Below are positions 32,238 through 40,794 of a stretch of DNA of 64,000 nucleotides, one piece after another. The DNA comes from Streptomyces sp. WAC 01529 (GTDB lineage: Bacteria; Actinomycetota; Actinomycetes; Streptomycetales; Streptomycetaceae), in NCBI RefSeq assembly GCF_003945545.1, contig NZ_CP029617.1, positions 8,087,001 to 8,151,000 on the forward strand, in the 5' to 3' direction. Positions within the stretch are counted from its first letter, which is position 1; every line of letters begins with the position of its first letter. Below the pieces are notes generated by a model. The model did no database searches, was not told the DNA's origin, and saw nothing but the letters and a program-made list of their open reading frames with translations. Position numbers and translations under genes: made by a program.

Positions 32238-35200
32238 ATGCCGCGCGGAGAACGCCCGCTGGAGGCGCAGGACGGTCCGTTATACGCGTTCGCCCTGGGA
32301 CTGCGCAGGCTGCGACAGAGAGCGGGCAGCCCGCCGTACCGGACCCTGGCCGAACAGGCGCACTACTCCGTGTCGACCCTGTCCTCCGCGGCGTCCGGGC
32401 AGCGGCTGCCGACGCTGGCGGTGACGCTGGCGTACGTGCGCGCCTGTGACGGCGACGTGGTGGAGTGGGAGCGGCGCTGGCGGGAGGTGGCGGAGCGGCT
32501 CGGCGAGGAGGACTCCGCCGCCGACGCGGAGGGTGATGGCGGCGCCTCCCCGCCGTACGCGGGCCTGCGGCCGTTCCGCGAGCAGGACGCGGAGCGGTTC
32601 TTCGGCCGCGAGCAGCTGGTGGAGGAGCTGGCCGGGCGGCTGAAACGGCAGCGGTTCGTGGTGGTGATCGGGGCGTCGGGCTCGGGCAAGTCCTCGCTGC
32701 TGCGCGCGGGCCTGGTGCCGAGGCTGAGGTCCGCGGGGGCGTCGGTGGTGGTGCTGACGCCGGGGCGGCGGCCCCTGGAGGAGTGCGCGGTACGGCTGGC
32801 CGGGCGCGCCGGGGTCACCGCCGGCGCACTCTACGACGAACTGCGCCGGGATCCGCAGAACTTGGGGCGCACGGTACGGCAGGCCACCGCCCGTTCAGGA
32901 TCGGATGACGGCGAACTGGTGCTGGTCGTCGACCAGTTCGAGGAGATCTTCACCCTCTGCCGGGACGACACCGAGCGGAACCGCTTCGTCGAGGCGCTGA
33001 CCACCGCCGCCTCCCACGGGTCGGGCCGCTGCCGGGTGGTCCTCGGCGTCCGGGCCGACTTCTACGCGCACTGCACCCGCAACGCGCCGCTGGTGACGGC
33101 GATGCGGGACGCACAGGTGCCGGTCGGGCCGATGAGCCTGGAGGAGCTGCGCCAGGTCGTGACGCAGCCGGCCGTGCGGGCCGGACTGACCGTCGAGGGC
33201 GCGCTCCTGGCGACCCTGACGGCACAGGCGTACGGGCAGGCCGGAGTGTTGCCGCTGCTGTCGCACGCCCTGCTCCAGACCTGGCGTCGCCGCCGGGGGA
33301 ACGCGCTCACGCTGGCGGCGTTCGAGGCGGCCGGAGGCCTGGAGGGTGCCCTGGCCCGCACCGCCGAGGAGTTCTACCGGCACCTCGACCCGGAGCAGCG
33401 GGACCTCGCCAGAGCGGTGTTCGTCCGGCTGACCGCCCTGGGCGAGGGCACGGAGGACACCCGGCGCCCTGTCGTGAGGGCGGAACTCGCCGGTCTTGCC
33501 GGGGCCGACGACGGCCGGATCGCCGCCGTGCTCGACCGCGCGGCCGCGGCACGGCTGGTGACCCTCGACCGCGAACAGGTGGAGCTTGCCCACGAGGCGC
33601 TGATCCGCTGCTGGCCCCGGCTGTACGGCTGGCTGGCCGAGGACCGTGAGGCCACGCGTACGCTGCGCAGACTGACCGACGCGGCACAGACCTGGGAGGC
33701 GCTGGGGCGGGACGCCGGAGCGCTGTACCGCGGCGCCCGCCTCGACCTGGCAGGCGCCCTGGAGCACGGCTCGTTGTCCGGGCTCGAGCGGCGGTTCCTC
33801 GACGCGAGCCTGGCCGCCCGGGCGGCCGAACAGGACGCGATCCGGCGCCGGATCTGGCTGCGTCGGGCGGCGGTGGCGGTGCTGAGCGTCCTGCTCGTCC
33901 TCGCCAGCGTGACCGCGTTCCTCGCCGTGCGGGCGCAGCGGATCGTGGACCACCAGCGCGACACCGTCAGTTCGCAGCGGGCCGCCGAGAAGGCCGCGGC
34001 CCTGCGGACGCTCGACCCCGCCCTCGCCGCGCAGGTGGGGCTGGCCGCTTACCGGCTCTCTCCCACGCCGGAGGCCCGCGGCAGCGTCCTGAGCACCTAT
34101 GCCACCCCGTACTCCACGACGCTGGCCGGGCGGACGGGCAGGATCGCCGCCCTGGCGTTCGGCGCCGACGGGCGCGTCCTGGCCGTCGCCGGCACCGACC
34201 GGACCCTGCGGCTGTGGCGGGCCACGGACCCGCACCACCCGCGCCCGCTGAGCACGCCTTCGCGGCCGGCCGCCCAGTTCCGCGCGCTCGCCGTCAGCGC
34301 CGACAGCCGACTGCTGGCCGCGGGTGGTGAGGACGGCGACGTGACGGTGTGGAACATCGGCGACCCACGGCGACCACGGCTTGCGGCACGCCTGCCGGGC
34401 GACGGCGACGCGAGTGCGGGTTCGGACGACGGTCCGAACGTCACCGCGAGTTCCGACGCGCATGATGGCCAGGGCCCTGGCCCAGACGCCGAGCCGGCCG
34501 CCGGTCGGAACGCAGGCCCGGCCGCCGGTCGGAACGCCGGCCCGGTCCTCTCGCTCGCGTTCGGTCCGGACGGAAAGACCCTCGCGACCGCCGCCCGCGG
34601 CGCGATCCGGCTGTGGGACCTCGCCGGTTCCCGCACACCGCGCGCCCTCGCCACGCGGCGCGTACCGGCCGCGGTCACCGCAGGTGCCTTCACCCCCGAC
34701 GGCCGGAAACTGGCCACGGGCCACGCCGACCGGACGCTGCGGCTGTGGAAGACCGCCGCGCTGGACGGGAAAGTACGCCCCCTGGCGTCCTTGGACGCTC
34801 CCGGCGGCGAGGTGGGAGCGGTGGCGTTCGCCCCGGGCGGCAGGCGACTGGCGACCGGAAGCACCGACTTCTCGGTGCGGCGGTGGGACGTGGAAAGCCC
34901 GCGCGAGGGCCGTGTGGTGGAGACGCTCGAAGGGCACACCGACACGGTCAACGCGGTCGCTTTCAGCCCCGACGGCCGCACGTTGGCCAGCGGCAGCACC
35001 GACGCCACCGTGCGCCGCTGGGCCATCCCCGGTTCCGGCCCGGCCGGTCCGCCGACGGTCTTCACCGGCCACACCGGCGGCGTCCGCGCCCTGGCCTTCA
35101 GCCCCGACGGCCGTAGCCTCGCCAGCGGGAGCGAGGACCAGACCGCACGCCTGTGGGACCTGCCCGGACCGGCCCTGACCGGGCACACCAGCTCGGTGTA

Positions 35201-36185
35201 CTCCGTCGCCCTCAGCCCCGACGGACGCTCCCTGGCCACGGGCAGCTACGACCACACCGTGCGCCTGTGGCCCCTCGCGGACGGACGCCGCCCAGGCCCG
35301 TCGGCCGAACTCACCGGCCACAAGGGCCCGGTCAACTCGGTGGTCTTCCGCCCCGACGGCCGCACCCTGGCCAGCGGCAGCGCCGACGGCTCTTTGCGGC
35401 TGTGGAGCGTGGGAACGGCCCGGCGCCCCCGCCTGCTGCGCGCGGTCGCCTGCCGCATCGGCCACGTCAACGCGGTGGCGTTCAGCCCCGACGGCCGCAC
35501 CCTGGCCACCGGCGGCGACACGGGCACGGTCCGCCTGTGGGACACGACGGACGTACGGCGTCCCCGCCCGCTGGCGTCGTTGACCGCTCCCGGTGGCATC
35601 GGCTCCCTCGCCTTCGCCCCCGACGGCAGGACCCTGGCCTTGGCGGAGGACGATCACACCGTCGCCCTGTGGCAGGTGACGGACCGCCGCCGCCCCGTGC
35701 GCAAGGCCGTCCTGACCGGGCACTCCGACGCGGTGAAGAGCGTCGCGTTCAGCCCCGACGGCCAGGCCCTGGCCTCCGGCAGCGAGGACCGCACCATCCG
35801 CTTGTGGGACCTCACCGGCCCGGACCGCCCCGTCCTGCGCGACCGGCTCGACGGCTACACCGACGGCGTCATGTCCGTCGCGTTCGCGCCGGACGGCCGG
35901 ACTCTCGCCGCCGCCAGCTCGGACCACACCACGCGGCTGTACGACGTGTCCGACCGCACCGCCGTCGAACTGGCCGTACTGTCCGGCCACACCAAGGCCG
36001 TCGACACGCTGGCCTTCGGCCCGGACGGGATGCTGGCCACCGGCAGTGAGGACTGGACCGCGCTGCTGTGGGACACGGACGTGCGGCGCCTCACCGCCCG
36101 CGTCTGCGACACGGCTTGGCCCGCCATGTCCCGAGCCCAGTGGCAGCAGTACTTCCCCCAGCACTCGTTCCGGCCACCGTGCTGA
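32238..36185 (+). CDS. HTH, nSTAND NTPase, TM and 14-blade WD40 protein
   Basis: A 1315-residue protein. Order: XRE-like helix-turn-helix (about 15-75); nSTAND1 NTPase beginning PPYAGLRPF with FFGREQLVEEL, Walker A VVIGASGSGKSSLLRAG and Walker B LVLVVDQFEEIF; helical region; one transmembrane segment (AVAVLSVLLVLASVTAFLAV); then 14 WD40 repeats, each with AFSPDGRTLASGS-like and RLW ends, enough for two seven-bladed propellers. An insert with a duplicated PAAGRNAG lies between blades 2 and 3. Such proteins sense unknown signals via the propellers. Start ATG with GGGGAGG site; divergent from the NB-ARC gene across 203 bp. Confidence 0.9.
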   Translation: MPRGERPLEAQDGPLYAFALGLRRLRQRAGSPPYRTLAEQAHYSVSTLSSAASGQRLPTLAVTLAYVRACDGDVVEWERRWREVAERLGEEDSAADAEGDGGASPPYAGLRPFREQDAERFFGREQLVEELAGRLKRQRFVVVIGASGSGKSSLLRAGLVPRLRSAGASVVVLTPGRRPLEECAVRLAGRAGVTAGALYDELRRDPQNLGRTVRQATARSGSDDGELVLVVDQFEEIFTLCRDDTERNRFVEALTTAASHGSGRCRVVLGVRADFYAHCTRNAPLVTAMRDAQVPVGPMSLEELRQVVTQPAVRAGLTVEGALLATLTAQAYGQAGVLPLLSHALLQTWRRRRGNALTLAAFEAAGGLEGALARTAEEFYRHLDPEQRDLARAVFVRLTALGEGTEDTRRPVVRAELAGLAGADDGRIAAVLDRAAAARLVTLDREQVELAHEALIRCWPRLYGWLAEDREATRTLRRLTDAAQTWEALGRDAGALYRGARLDLAGALEHGSLSGLERRFLDASLAARAAEQDAIRRRIWLRRAAVAVLSVLLVLASVTAFLAVRAQRIVDHQRDTVSSQRAAEKAAALRTLDPALAAQVGLAAYRLSPTPEARGSVLSTYATPYSTTLAGRTGRIAALAFGADGRVLAVAGTDRTLRLWRATDPHHPRPLSTPSRPAAQFRALAVSADSRLLAAGGEDGDVTVWNIGDPRRPRLAARLPGDGDASAGSDDGPNVTASSDAHDGQGPGPDAEPAAGRNAGPAAGRNAGPVLSLAFGPDGKTLATAARGAIRLWDLAGSRTPRALATRRVPAAVTAGAFTPDGRKLATGHADRTLRLWKTAALDGKVRPLASLDAPGGEVGAVAFAPGGRRLATGSTDFSVRRWDVESPREGRVVETLEGHTDTVNAVAFSPDGRTLASGSTDATVRRWAIPGSGPAGPPTVFTGHTGGVRALAFSPDGRSLASGSEDQTARLWDLPGPALTGHTSSVYSVALSPDGRSLATGSYDHTVRLWPLADGRRPGPSAELTGHKGPVNSVVFRPDGRTLASGSADGSLRLWSVGTARRPRLLRAVACRIGHVNAVAFSPDGRTLATGGDTGTVRLWDTTDVRRPRPLASLTAPGGIGSLAFAPDGRTLALAEDDHTVALWQVTDRRRPVRKAVLTGHSDAVKSVAFSPDGQALASGSEDRTIRLWDLTGPDRPVLRDRLDGYTDGVMSVAFAPDGRTLAAASSDHTTRLYDVSDRTAVELAVLSGHTKAVDTLAFGPDGMLATGSEDWTALLWDTDVRRLTARVCDTAWPAMSRAQWQQYFPQHSFRPPC

Positions 36186-36211
36186 GCGCCCGACTCCGGC
36201 GGAGCCCGACG

Positions 36212-36661
36212 TCAGGCCGTCGGTGTCGGCACGGCGCAGGCGTCGGCGATGGCCCGCGTGTCCCAGTAGAACGGGCGGACTTCGGTGATCCGCCCGTCCT
36301 TGACCGTGATCGCCTGCAGAATCGGGAAGCTGATTTCACGGCCGGTCGCGCGAGCGCGAGCCCGGACCTGGGTGAGCACGACCGCGGTCTCACCAGTGGC
36401 GAGGAACTCCTGCTCCACCATGTCGAACGACTCCCACACCTCTCCCATCATGAGGAAGAACTGCGTCATGCCCTCGTGCCCACGCCAAGTGCCTCCATAG
36501 GGCAGAGCAGCTGCCTGATGCAGCTCGACGTCCGGTGCGAAGAAGGGGGCGAGCAGGTCGAACGAAGCCTCGCCAGGGCCGCCCGCTGCCAGGTACTCCG
36601 CCTCAGCCGCGTACATGCCGGTGAGAACTGTCGCTGATTCCGTGGTGGATGAGATCGTCAT
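36212..36661 (-). CDS. SnoaL/NTF2-fold protein
   Basis: A 149-residue protein with the cone-like NTF2 fold: the helical N-terminus (TVLTGMYAAEAEYLAAGG), FFAPDVELHQAAALPYGGTW, GHEGMTQFF, then the strand run AVVLTQVRARARATGREI and ILQAITVKDGRITEVRPFYWD. SnoaL-like proteins act as small isomerases, cyclases or hydratases, or simply bind ligands; no specific catalytic pair can be named. The ATG at 36659-36661 was chosen over an upstream start. Monocistronic, downstream of the RTX-type gene on the same strand. Confidence 0.8.
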   Translation of the reverse strand: MTISSTTESATVLTGMYAAEAEYLAAGGPGEASFDLLAPFFAPDVELHQAAALPYGGTWRGHEGMTQFFLMMGEVWESFDMVEQEFLATGETAVVLTQVRARARATGREISFPILQAITVKDGRITEVRPFYWDTRAIADACAVPTPTA

Positions 36662-36703
36662 GCCGCCAGCATGGGCACCACAGCGGGACCTCGCTGGCGG
36701 CAA

Positions 36704-37582
36704 TCAGACATCGAATGCTCGGTCCTGGTGCAGTTCGTTGCGGCCCGGGCCGCCGGAGAGCTTGTCGGTGCCTGTGCCGCCCCACAGCACGTCGTCACCG
36801 CTGTTGCCCCAGAGCGCGTCGTCGCCCGCCTCGCCGTACAGGGTGTCGTTGCCCTTGCCGCCGAACAGGACGTCGGCGCCGCCCTTGCCGCGCAGGACGT
36901 CGTTGCCGTCCTCGCCGTGCAGGGAGTTCGCCTCGCCGGTGCCGGTCAGAGAGTCGTTGCCGGGCCCGCCGAAGCAGTCCTGGCTGCAGTGGGTGAGGGT
37001 GTCGTTCCCGGCGTCGCCCCACGGGCCGAACCCGAACGGGCCGCCGCCGCCGTCGAGTTGGTCGTCACCCTCGCCACCGTGCAGGAGCGCGGACTCCGAT
37101 GCCTTGATGACGTCGTCGCCCTTGCCGCCGTAGATCCCGGCCCAGGCCTGGCTGTCCGGCGCGAGGGTCGCGGTGTCGTTCTTGTCGCCGAGGTCGATGT
37201 CGTAGCTGTCGGAGTCGTCCGAGTTCTCCGGGATCTTGACCGCGCACCGCACGGCGGTGCGGTCGCCCTCCTCGGGGTACGCGCACCCGTCGTCCTCCGC
37301 CGCGTCGGCGGAGATGTCGATGGCGTACCGGTCGTGGAAGGTGAGGACGTAGTAGGAGTCGTGCTTGCCGCGGTGGTCGATCTCCTCGTCGACCGTCACC
37401 TTGTTCTGCTGGCCGGGCGCCGCCTTGTACCAGAGCTCGCCGTCCGCGACGACGACGGAGGCCGTGGCCTGGGCGGCGGAGGGGGCGGAGGGGGCGGCCT
37501 GGACGGTCGACGCCATTAACCCGGCCGTGCCGAGAGCGAGGGCGAGGGTGGCGGTGGCCGCGATGGTGCGGTGAATGCGCAT
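36704..37582 (-). CDS. Secreted calcium-binding protein with RTX-type repeats
   Basis: A 292-residue exported protein. The signal peptide is MRIHRTIAATATLALALGTA and cleavage is likely near VQAAPS. A beta-rich N-terminal region of about 120 residues precedes roughly ten glycine-aspartate nonapeptides such as GGKGNDTLY, GGKGDDVIK and GEDGNDVLR, which wind into calcium-filled beta-rolls. There is no enzymatic domain, so this is a structural or binding protein rather than a classical RTX toxin, and it uses Sec rather than type I export. Function unknown. Confidence 0.85.
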   Translation of the reverse strand: MRIHRTIAATATLALALGTAGLMASTVQAAPSAPSAAQATASVVVADGELWYKAAPGQQNKVTVDEEIDHRGKHDSYYVLTFHDRYAIDISADAAEDDGCAYPEEGDRTAVRCAVKIPENSDDSDSYDIDLGDKNDTATLAPDSQAWAGIYGGKGDDVIKASESALLHGGEGDDQLDGGGGPFGFGPWGDAGNDTLTHCSQDCFGGPGNDSLTGTGEANSLHGEDGNDVLRGKGGADVLFGGKGNDTLYGEAGDDALWGNSGDDVLWGGTGTDKLSGGPGRNELHQDRAFDV

Positions 37583-37753
37583 GCGGAAGTGGCCTTTCAG
37601 GCTGTGTGTGTGCGGTGGGGTTTCTGGTCACCCGGTTAGACAGCAGGCCCAAGAAGGCAGTTGCCCGGCGGCTCATGAACAGCGGCGGACGGCGTGGTGA
37701 CCGGTATGTGGACGGTGCCGCATCCCCGGCGCTTCCCGCTCTGGGTTACCTCT

Positions 37754-37768
37754 GGTACCGCGAGTACC
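37754..37768. promoter_or_regulatory. Inverted repeat GGTACC-GCG-AGTACC, candidate cluster operator
   Basis: A 15-bp element matching, with one mismatch between arms, the perfect elements at 49629 and 55898. It lies about 460 bp upstream of the LuxR-type regulator and among several further GTAC half-sites. Confidence 0.4.
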
Positions 37769-37895
37769 GGGAGTATCGTCGGTACCGGAGTACCGTACGA
37801 TTTCTCGTACATGGTACGGCTGGAGGCTGCCGGAAAAGTGTGTGTCCGTGGCAGTCTCTAGTCAGTCGTCTGCCATGCGCGGGCGGGGCAAGGAG

Positions 37896-37981
37896 GAACG
37901 ACCGAATCCGACCGCGGAATGTCCAACGGGGTGTCTAGGAGCGACTGATTCCGTCTTCGGAATGTCCAACGGGGTGTTGTC
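37896..37981 (+). repeat. 43-bp imperfect tandem repeat upstream of the LuxR-type gene
   Basis: Two units, 37896-37938 and 37939-37981. They share a perfect 20-bp core, CGGAATGTCCAACGGGGTGT, and similar GA(A/G)CGAC-N-GA(A/T)TCCG left parts. Confidence 0.7.
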
Positions 37982-38228
37982 TCACGATTGATTACGTGAC
38001 ATTGAATGACTCCGAGCGCTGGCCCGACCAGCCCGCTCACGGGAGTCAGCCGTGCGGGAGGCCATCGGGCCCCGCGCAGCGACTGATCCCGCTCGTCCGG
38101 CCCGCCCGTCTGACCCGCTCGTCTTGACGCGCCGCCCTCGGGGCGGCCTGCGGAGCGTGGCGCGGGCACGCCTCGGAGCGCCGCAGACCTGACTACCGTC
38201 CGCTGCACTCACTGTGTGAGGAGTCCCC

Positions 38229-38876
38229 ATGCAAGCGTTAGGTGTACTCGTCGTCGATCGCCACCCCGTGGTCAGGTACGCGCTGTCGTCACTGCTCGAC
38301 ACGAGAGTGGCGTGGACAGCGGAGGCCGCCACGAGCGACGAGGCGTGGAACGCCGTGAAAACCTCTCGCCCAGGTGTCGTCGTACTCGAACTGGAACTGG
38401 ACGGCGCGACCAGCGGCGCCGATCTGTGCCAACGGGTGAAGGCGATGGAGGACGCGCCCCGCGTCGTCGTCTTCACCGGGGACACCTCGCCCGGGGCCGT
38501 CGTATCCGCCATATCGGCGGGGGCCGACAGCTTCCTGCACAAGAGCGTGGGCAGCTCGGAACTGGTGGACGCGGTGGTGCGCACGTACAACGGCCAACGC
38601 ATGTGGATACTCGGCAAGAACGAACGCGAACACGTGGACGTGCGCAGCGTCATGCCCGATGGGCTGCCCGCCATCACCCGCCGCGAAGAGCAGGTCCTCA
38701 GCCTCGTACTGCGCCGCTACACCAACGAGGAAATCGCCAGCGAACTCTCCCTTGCCTCGCAGACCATAAAGAATCAAGTCAGCAGCGCCCTGCGGAAACT
38801 GGGCGTCAGCGGCCGACGTGAACTGTTCCGTAAGTACTCCTCTCCGACCGGGGTGACCACCGGCGCCCGGGGTTGA
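38229..38876 (+). CDS. LuxR-type response regulator with TTA codon and altered receiver
   Basis: A 215-residue NarL/LuxR-family regulator. The receiver domain has VVDRHPVVRYAL at the acidic pocket, but the phospho-acceptor position reads VVVLELELDG, Glu where Asp is expected, suggesting a constitutively active or non-phosphorylated form; the conserved Lys is in LHKSV. The C-terminal HTH is typical: ITRREEQVLSLVLRRYTNEEIA and SQTIKNQVSSALRKLGV. No kinase is adjacent. Codon 4 is TTA, the rare leucine codon read by the bldA tRNA, so translation should be limited to later growth. A GAGGAG site precedes the ATG. Probable pathway activator. Confidence 0.85.
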   Translation: MQALGVLVVDRHPVVRYALSSLLDTRVAWTAEAATSDEAWNAVKTSRPGVVVLELELDGATSGADLCQRVKAMEDAPRVVVFTGDTSPGAVVSAISAGADSFLHKSVGSSELVDAVVRTYNGQRMWILGKNEREHVDVRSVMPDGLPAITRREEQVLSLVLRRYTNEEIASELSLASQTIKNQVSSALRKLGVSGRRELFRKYSSPTGVTTGARG

Positions 38877-38900
38877 CCAGCCGGCCCCCGCCCGTGCACG

Positions 38901-39707
38901 TCATCGCGGCCCGCCCGGACGTTCCCGGACGAACTCACGCGCACCTGCCCGCGCGCCGGGGGAGTCGAGGATCCCGGCCAGCAGCTCGCGATGCGACCGG
39001 TACTCGTCCGCCAACTCCCCGTCGCGCACCCGAGCGAGGACCCCCTTGCTCGCGAGGACGGCGTGGTCCGCATGCGCGGCGATCTTCTCCGCCAGCTCGC
39101 AGGCGGCCGTCAGCGCCGTCCCCGGGGCCACGACACGGTTGACCAGACCCAGCGCGAAGGCCCGCTGGGCGTCGATCGGTTCGCCGGTCAGCGCCATCTC
39201 CATCGCCACGGCCGGCGCGATCGCGCGCGGCAGCCGCAGCAGTCCGCCGGCCGCGGCCACAAGGCCCCGGCGCAGCTCGGGCAGCCCGAACACCGCGTCG
39301 TCCGCCGCCACCACCATGTCGCAGGCGAGCACCATCTCGAAACCACCGCCGACCGCCGCACCCTCCACGGCGGCGATCAGCGGCTTGCTCGGCGGCCGCT
39401 CCGTCAGACCACCGAAGCCGCGCCCCGGCAGGGAGGCGCGCTCCCCGCGGGCGAAGGCCCCGAGGTCCATGCCGGAGCAGAACGCCGGCGGGGTGCCGGT
39501 GAGGACGCCGAGCCGCAGCTCCGCCCGGGCGTCCAGCTCCGCGAAGGCGGCGGCGAGCCGTTCGGCCATGGCGCGGGTCAGCGCGTTGCGTACGCGCGGC
39601 CGGTTCAGCTGGATCACGAGCACGGGGCCGCGGCGTTCGACGAGCACGTCCGTGCCGCTCCCGCTGCCCGCTTCGGCCGCACGATCCTGCCCGAACTCTT
39701 CGGTCAT
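38901..39707 (-). CDS. Enoyl-CoA hydratase/isomerase-family protein (NonS/PamS-like by context)
   Basis: A 268-residue crotonase-fold protein. The oxyanion-hole strands are seen in PAFCSGMDLGAFARG and AVEGAAVGGGFEMVLA, with FGLPELRRGLVAAAGG following; a Glu sits where one of the two catalytic acids of hydratases is found. Crotonases hydrate or isomerise acyl-CoA. In macrotetrolide and pamamycin pathways a crotonase homologue closes tetrahydrofuran rings by oxa-Michael addition, and the surroundings here make that a good candidate role. I chose the ATG at 39707 (MTEEFG); 39755 is possible. It is separated from the main operon by a strong terminator and has its own upstream region. Confidence 0.8.
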   Translation of the reverse strand: MTEEFGQDRAAEAGSGSGTDVLVERRGPVLVIQLNRPRVRNALTRAMAERLAAAFAELDARAELRLGVLTGTPPAFCSGMDLGAFARGERASLPGRGFGGLTERPPSKPLIAAVEGAAVGGGFEMVLACDMVVAADDAVFGLPELRRGLVAAAGGLLRLPRAIAPAVAMEMALTGEPIDAQRAFALGLVNRVVAPGTALTAACELAEKIAAHADHAVLASKGVLARVRDGELADEYRSHRELLAGILDSPGARAGAREFVRERPGGPR

Positions 39708-39865
39708 CGCTTCTGCCCACCCTGAATCGGTGCACTCTACGGGGGTCGGAGCCATCAGCGTAGTGACGGTTCGACCGGCTACCTACGCCCTGGAAGTACT
39801 CGTCCTGCGGCCCGTTTGAGTACCCCCAATGCCTGTACGGGCAGGTTCGGGCACGCTCGCTGCGC

Positions 39866-39904
39866 CCGAGGCCGGGAGCGGCTGGTCGCCGCTCCCGGCC
39901 TCGG
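39866..39904 (-). terminator. Strong hairpin terminator ending the main polyketide operon
   Basis: Perfect 16-bp inverted repeat (CCGAGGCCGGGAGCGG / CCGCTCCCGGCCTCGG) with a 7-nt loop, 20 bp beyond the stop of the methyltransferase gene. The longest stem noticed in the window. Confidence 0.85.
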
Positions 39905-39924
39905 TCACCTCCGGCGTCGGACGG

Positions 39925-40734
39925 TCACTGCTTGCGGTAGACGGAGACCGCGTCCCTGCTGTCGTAGTGGAAGGGCTCCTTGCGCCAGCCTCCCCAGCGG
40001 TCCTCCAGCGTCAGGCCGCCCAGCCGGGCCATCAGGTCCTGCTCCGAGGGCCACACGAACCGCATGGTCGCCGCGATGATGCGGTTGCCCTTCTCGCTCA
40101 TGATGACGTCCGTGCGCTTGACCATCTGCGTCGTCGGGTCGACGTGGTTCATCTCGAACCAGGCGAGCCGCGGGTGCCCGGCCAGCCGGCCGGAGATACG
40201 GAACGGCTCGGTCATCCCGTAGTCGTTCTGCCGCCCGCGCTGGTAGTACGTCATGTCCGGCACGATGTTCTGCACCACGAGCCGCCCGCCGGGCTTGAGC
40301 CGCTTGGCGCTGTTGGCCAGGCAGCGGGCCTGTTCGTCCTGGTCGGGCAGGACGAACAGCGTGGCGAGGGCGATGAAGATGACGTCGTAGTCCTCCTTGA
40401 CGTCGACATCGGCGAAGTTGCCCTCGAAGACCTCGATCCGGTCACCGCCCGGCTTCTCCTTGAGCTTCAGCAGCATCTTGGGTGAGGCGTCGATACCGGC
40501 CACCCGCACGCCGCGCTGCGCGAGCGGCAGGGCAACGCGGCCCGTCCCGATCCCCAGCTCCAGAGCGGTGCCGCCCTTGGCGAGGCCCGCGAGGAAGTCC
40601 GCGGCCTCCTCGGCGTCGTCCCGGCTGTCATCGGGGGTCCAGCTGTCCCAGATGTCGGCGTACCGGTCCCACTCCTCCGCGGCCTCTTCCTGCCACTGCT
40701 TGCTGGTCTTGCGATCGGTGTGCGCATTGGACAT
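39925..40734 (-). CDS. SAM-dependent methyltransferase
   Basis: A 269-residue class I methyltransferase. Motif I is TALELGIGTGRVALPLA, followed by GIDASPKMLLKLKEK (acidic strand 2 end) and DVIFIALATLFVLPD. An N-terminal helical region rich in Trp and Asp (EEWDRYADIWDSWTP) precedes it. Being next to a class III aminotransferase, it is the natural candidate to N-methylate the introduced amine, as in pamamycin-type pathways; this is inference. The ATG at 40732-40734 is preferred because GGAAGGTGAG lies 8 nt upstream; a GTG at 40746 sits on top of that site. Last gene of the operon. Confidence 0.85.
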   Translation of the reverse strand: MSNAHTDRKTSKQWQEEAAEEWDRYADIWDSWTPDDSRDDAEEAADFLAGLAKGGTALELGIGTGRVALPLAQRGVRVAGIDASPKMLLKLKEKPGGDRIEVFEGNFADVDVKEDYDVIFIALATLFVLPDQDEQARCLANSAKRLKPGGRLVVQNIVPDMTYYQRGRQNDYGMTEPFRISGRLAGHPRLAWFEMNHVDPTTQMVKRTDVIMSEKGNRIIAATMRFVWPSEQDLMARLGGLTLEDRWGGWRKEPFHYDSRDAVSVYRKQ

Positions 40735-40794
40735 GTCGTCACTCACCTTCCGTCACGTGGAGAAAACGCGTTGCCGTCCCGTGGCCCCGAGGGC

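Larger units (their letters stand above)
37583..38228. other. Long intergenic region with GTAC-rich and tandem repeats
   Basis: 646 bp without a convincing gene. It holds a cluster of GGTAC/GTACC half-sites (37754-37816), one fitting the 15-bp inverted repeat seen elsewhere in the polyketide cluster, and a 43-bp imperfect tandem repeat (37896-37981). It must contain the promoters of the RTX-type gene on one side and the LuxR-type regulator on the other. The base composition is less GC-rich than the flanks. Confidence 0.6.

Noticed and set aside
32895..36164. Long minus-strand open frame opposite the WD40 gene
   Set aside because: Repetitive Gly/Val/Arg-rich translation mirroring the WD40 repeats; no start context and no family.
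36704..37582. RTX toxin
   Set aside because: Only the calcium-binding nonapeptides are present. There is a Sec signal peptide, no toxin domain and no type I secretion genes.
37606..37938. 110-residue plus-strand frame in the long intergenic region
   Set aside because: Its sequence (YREYREYRRYR) merely reflects the GTAC-rich DNA repeats; there is no ribosome site and it runs across the tandem repeat.
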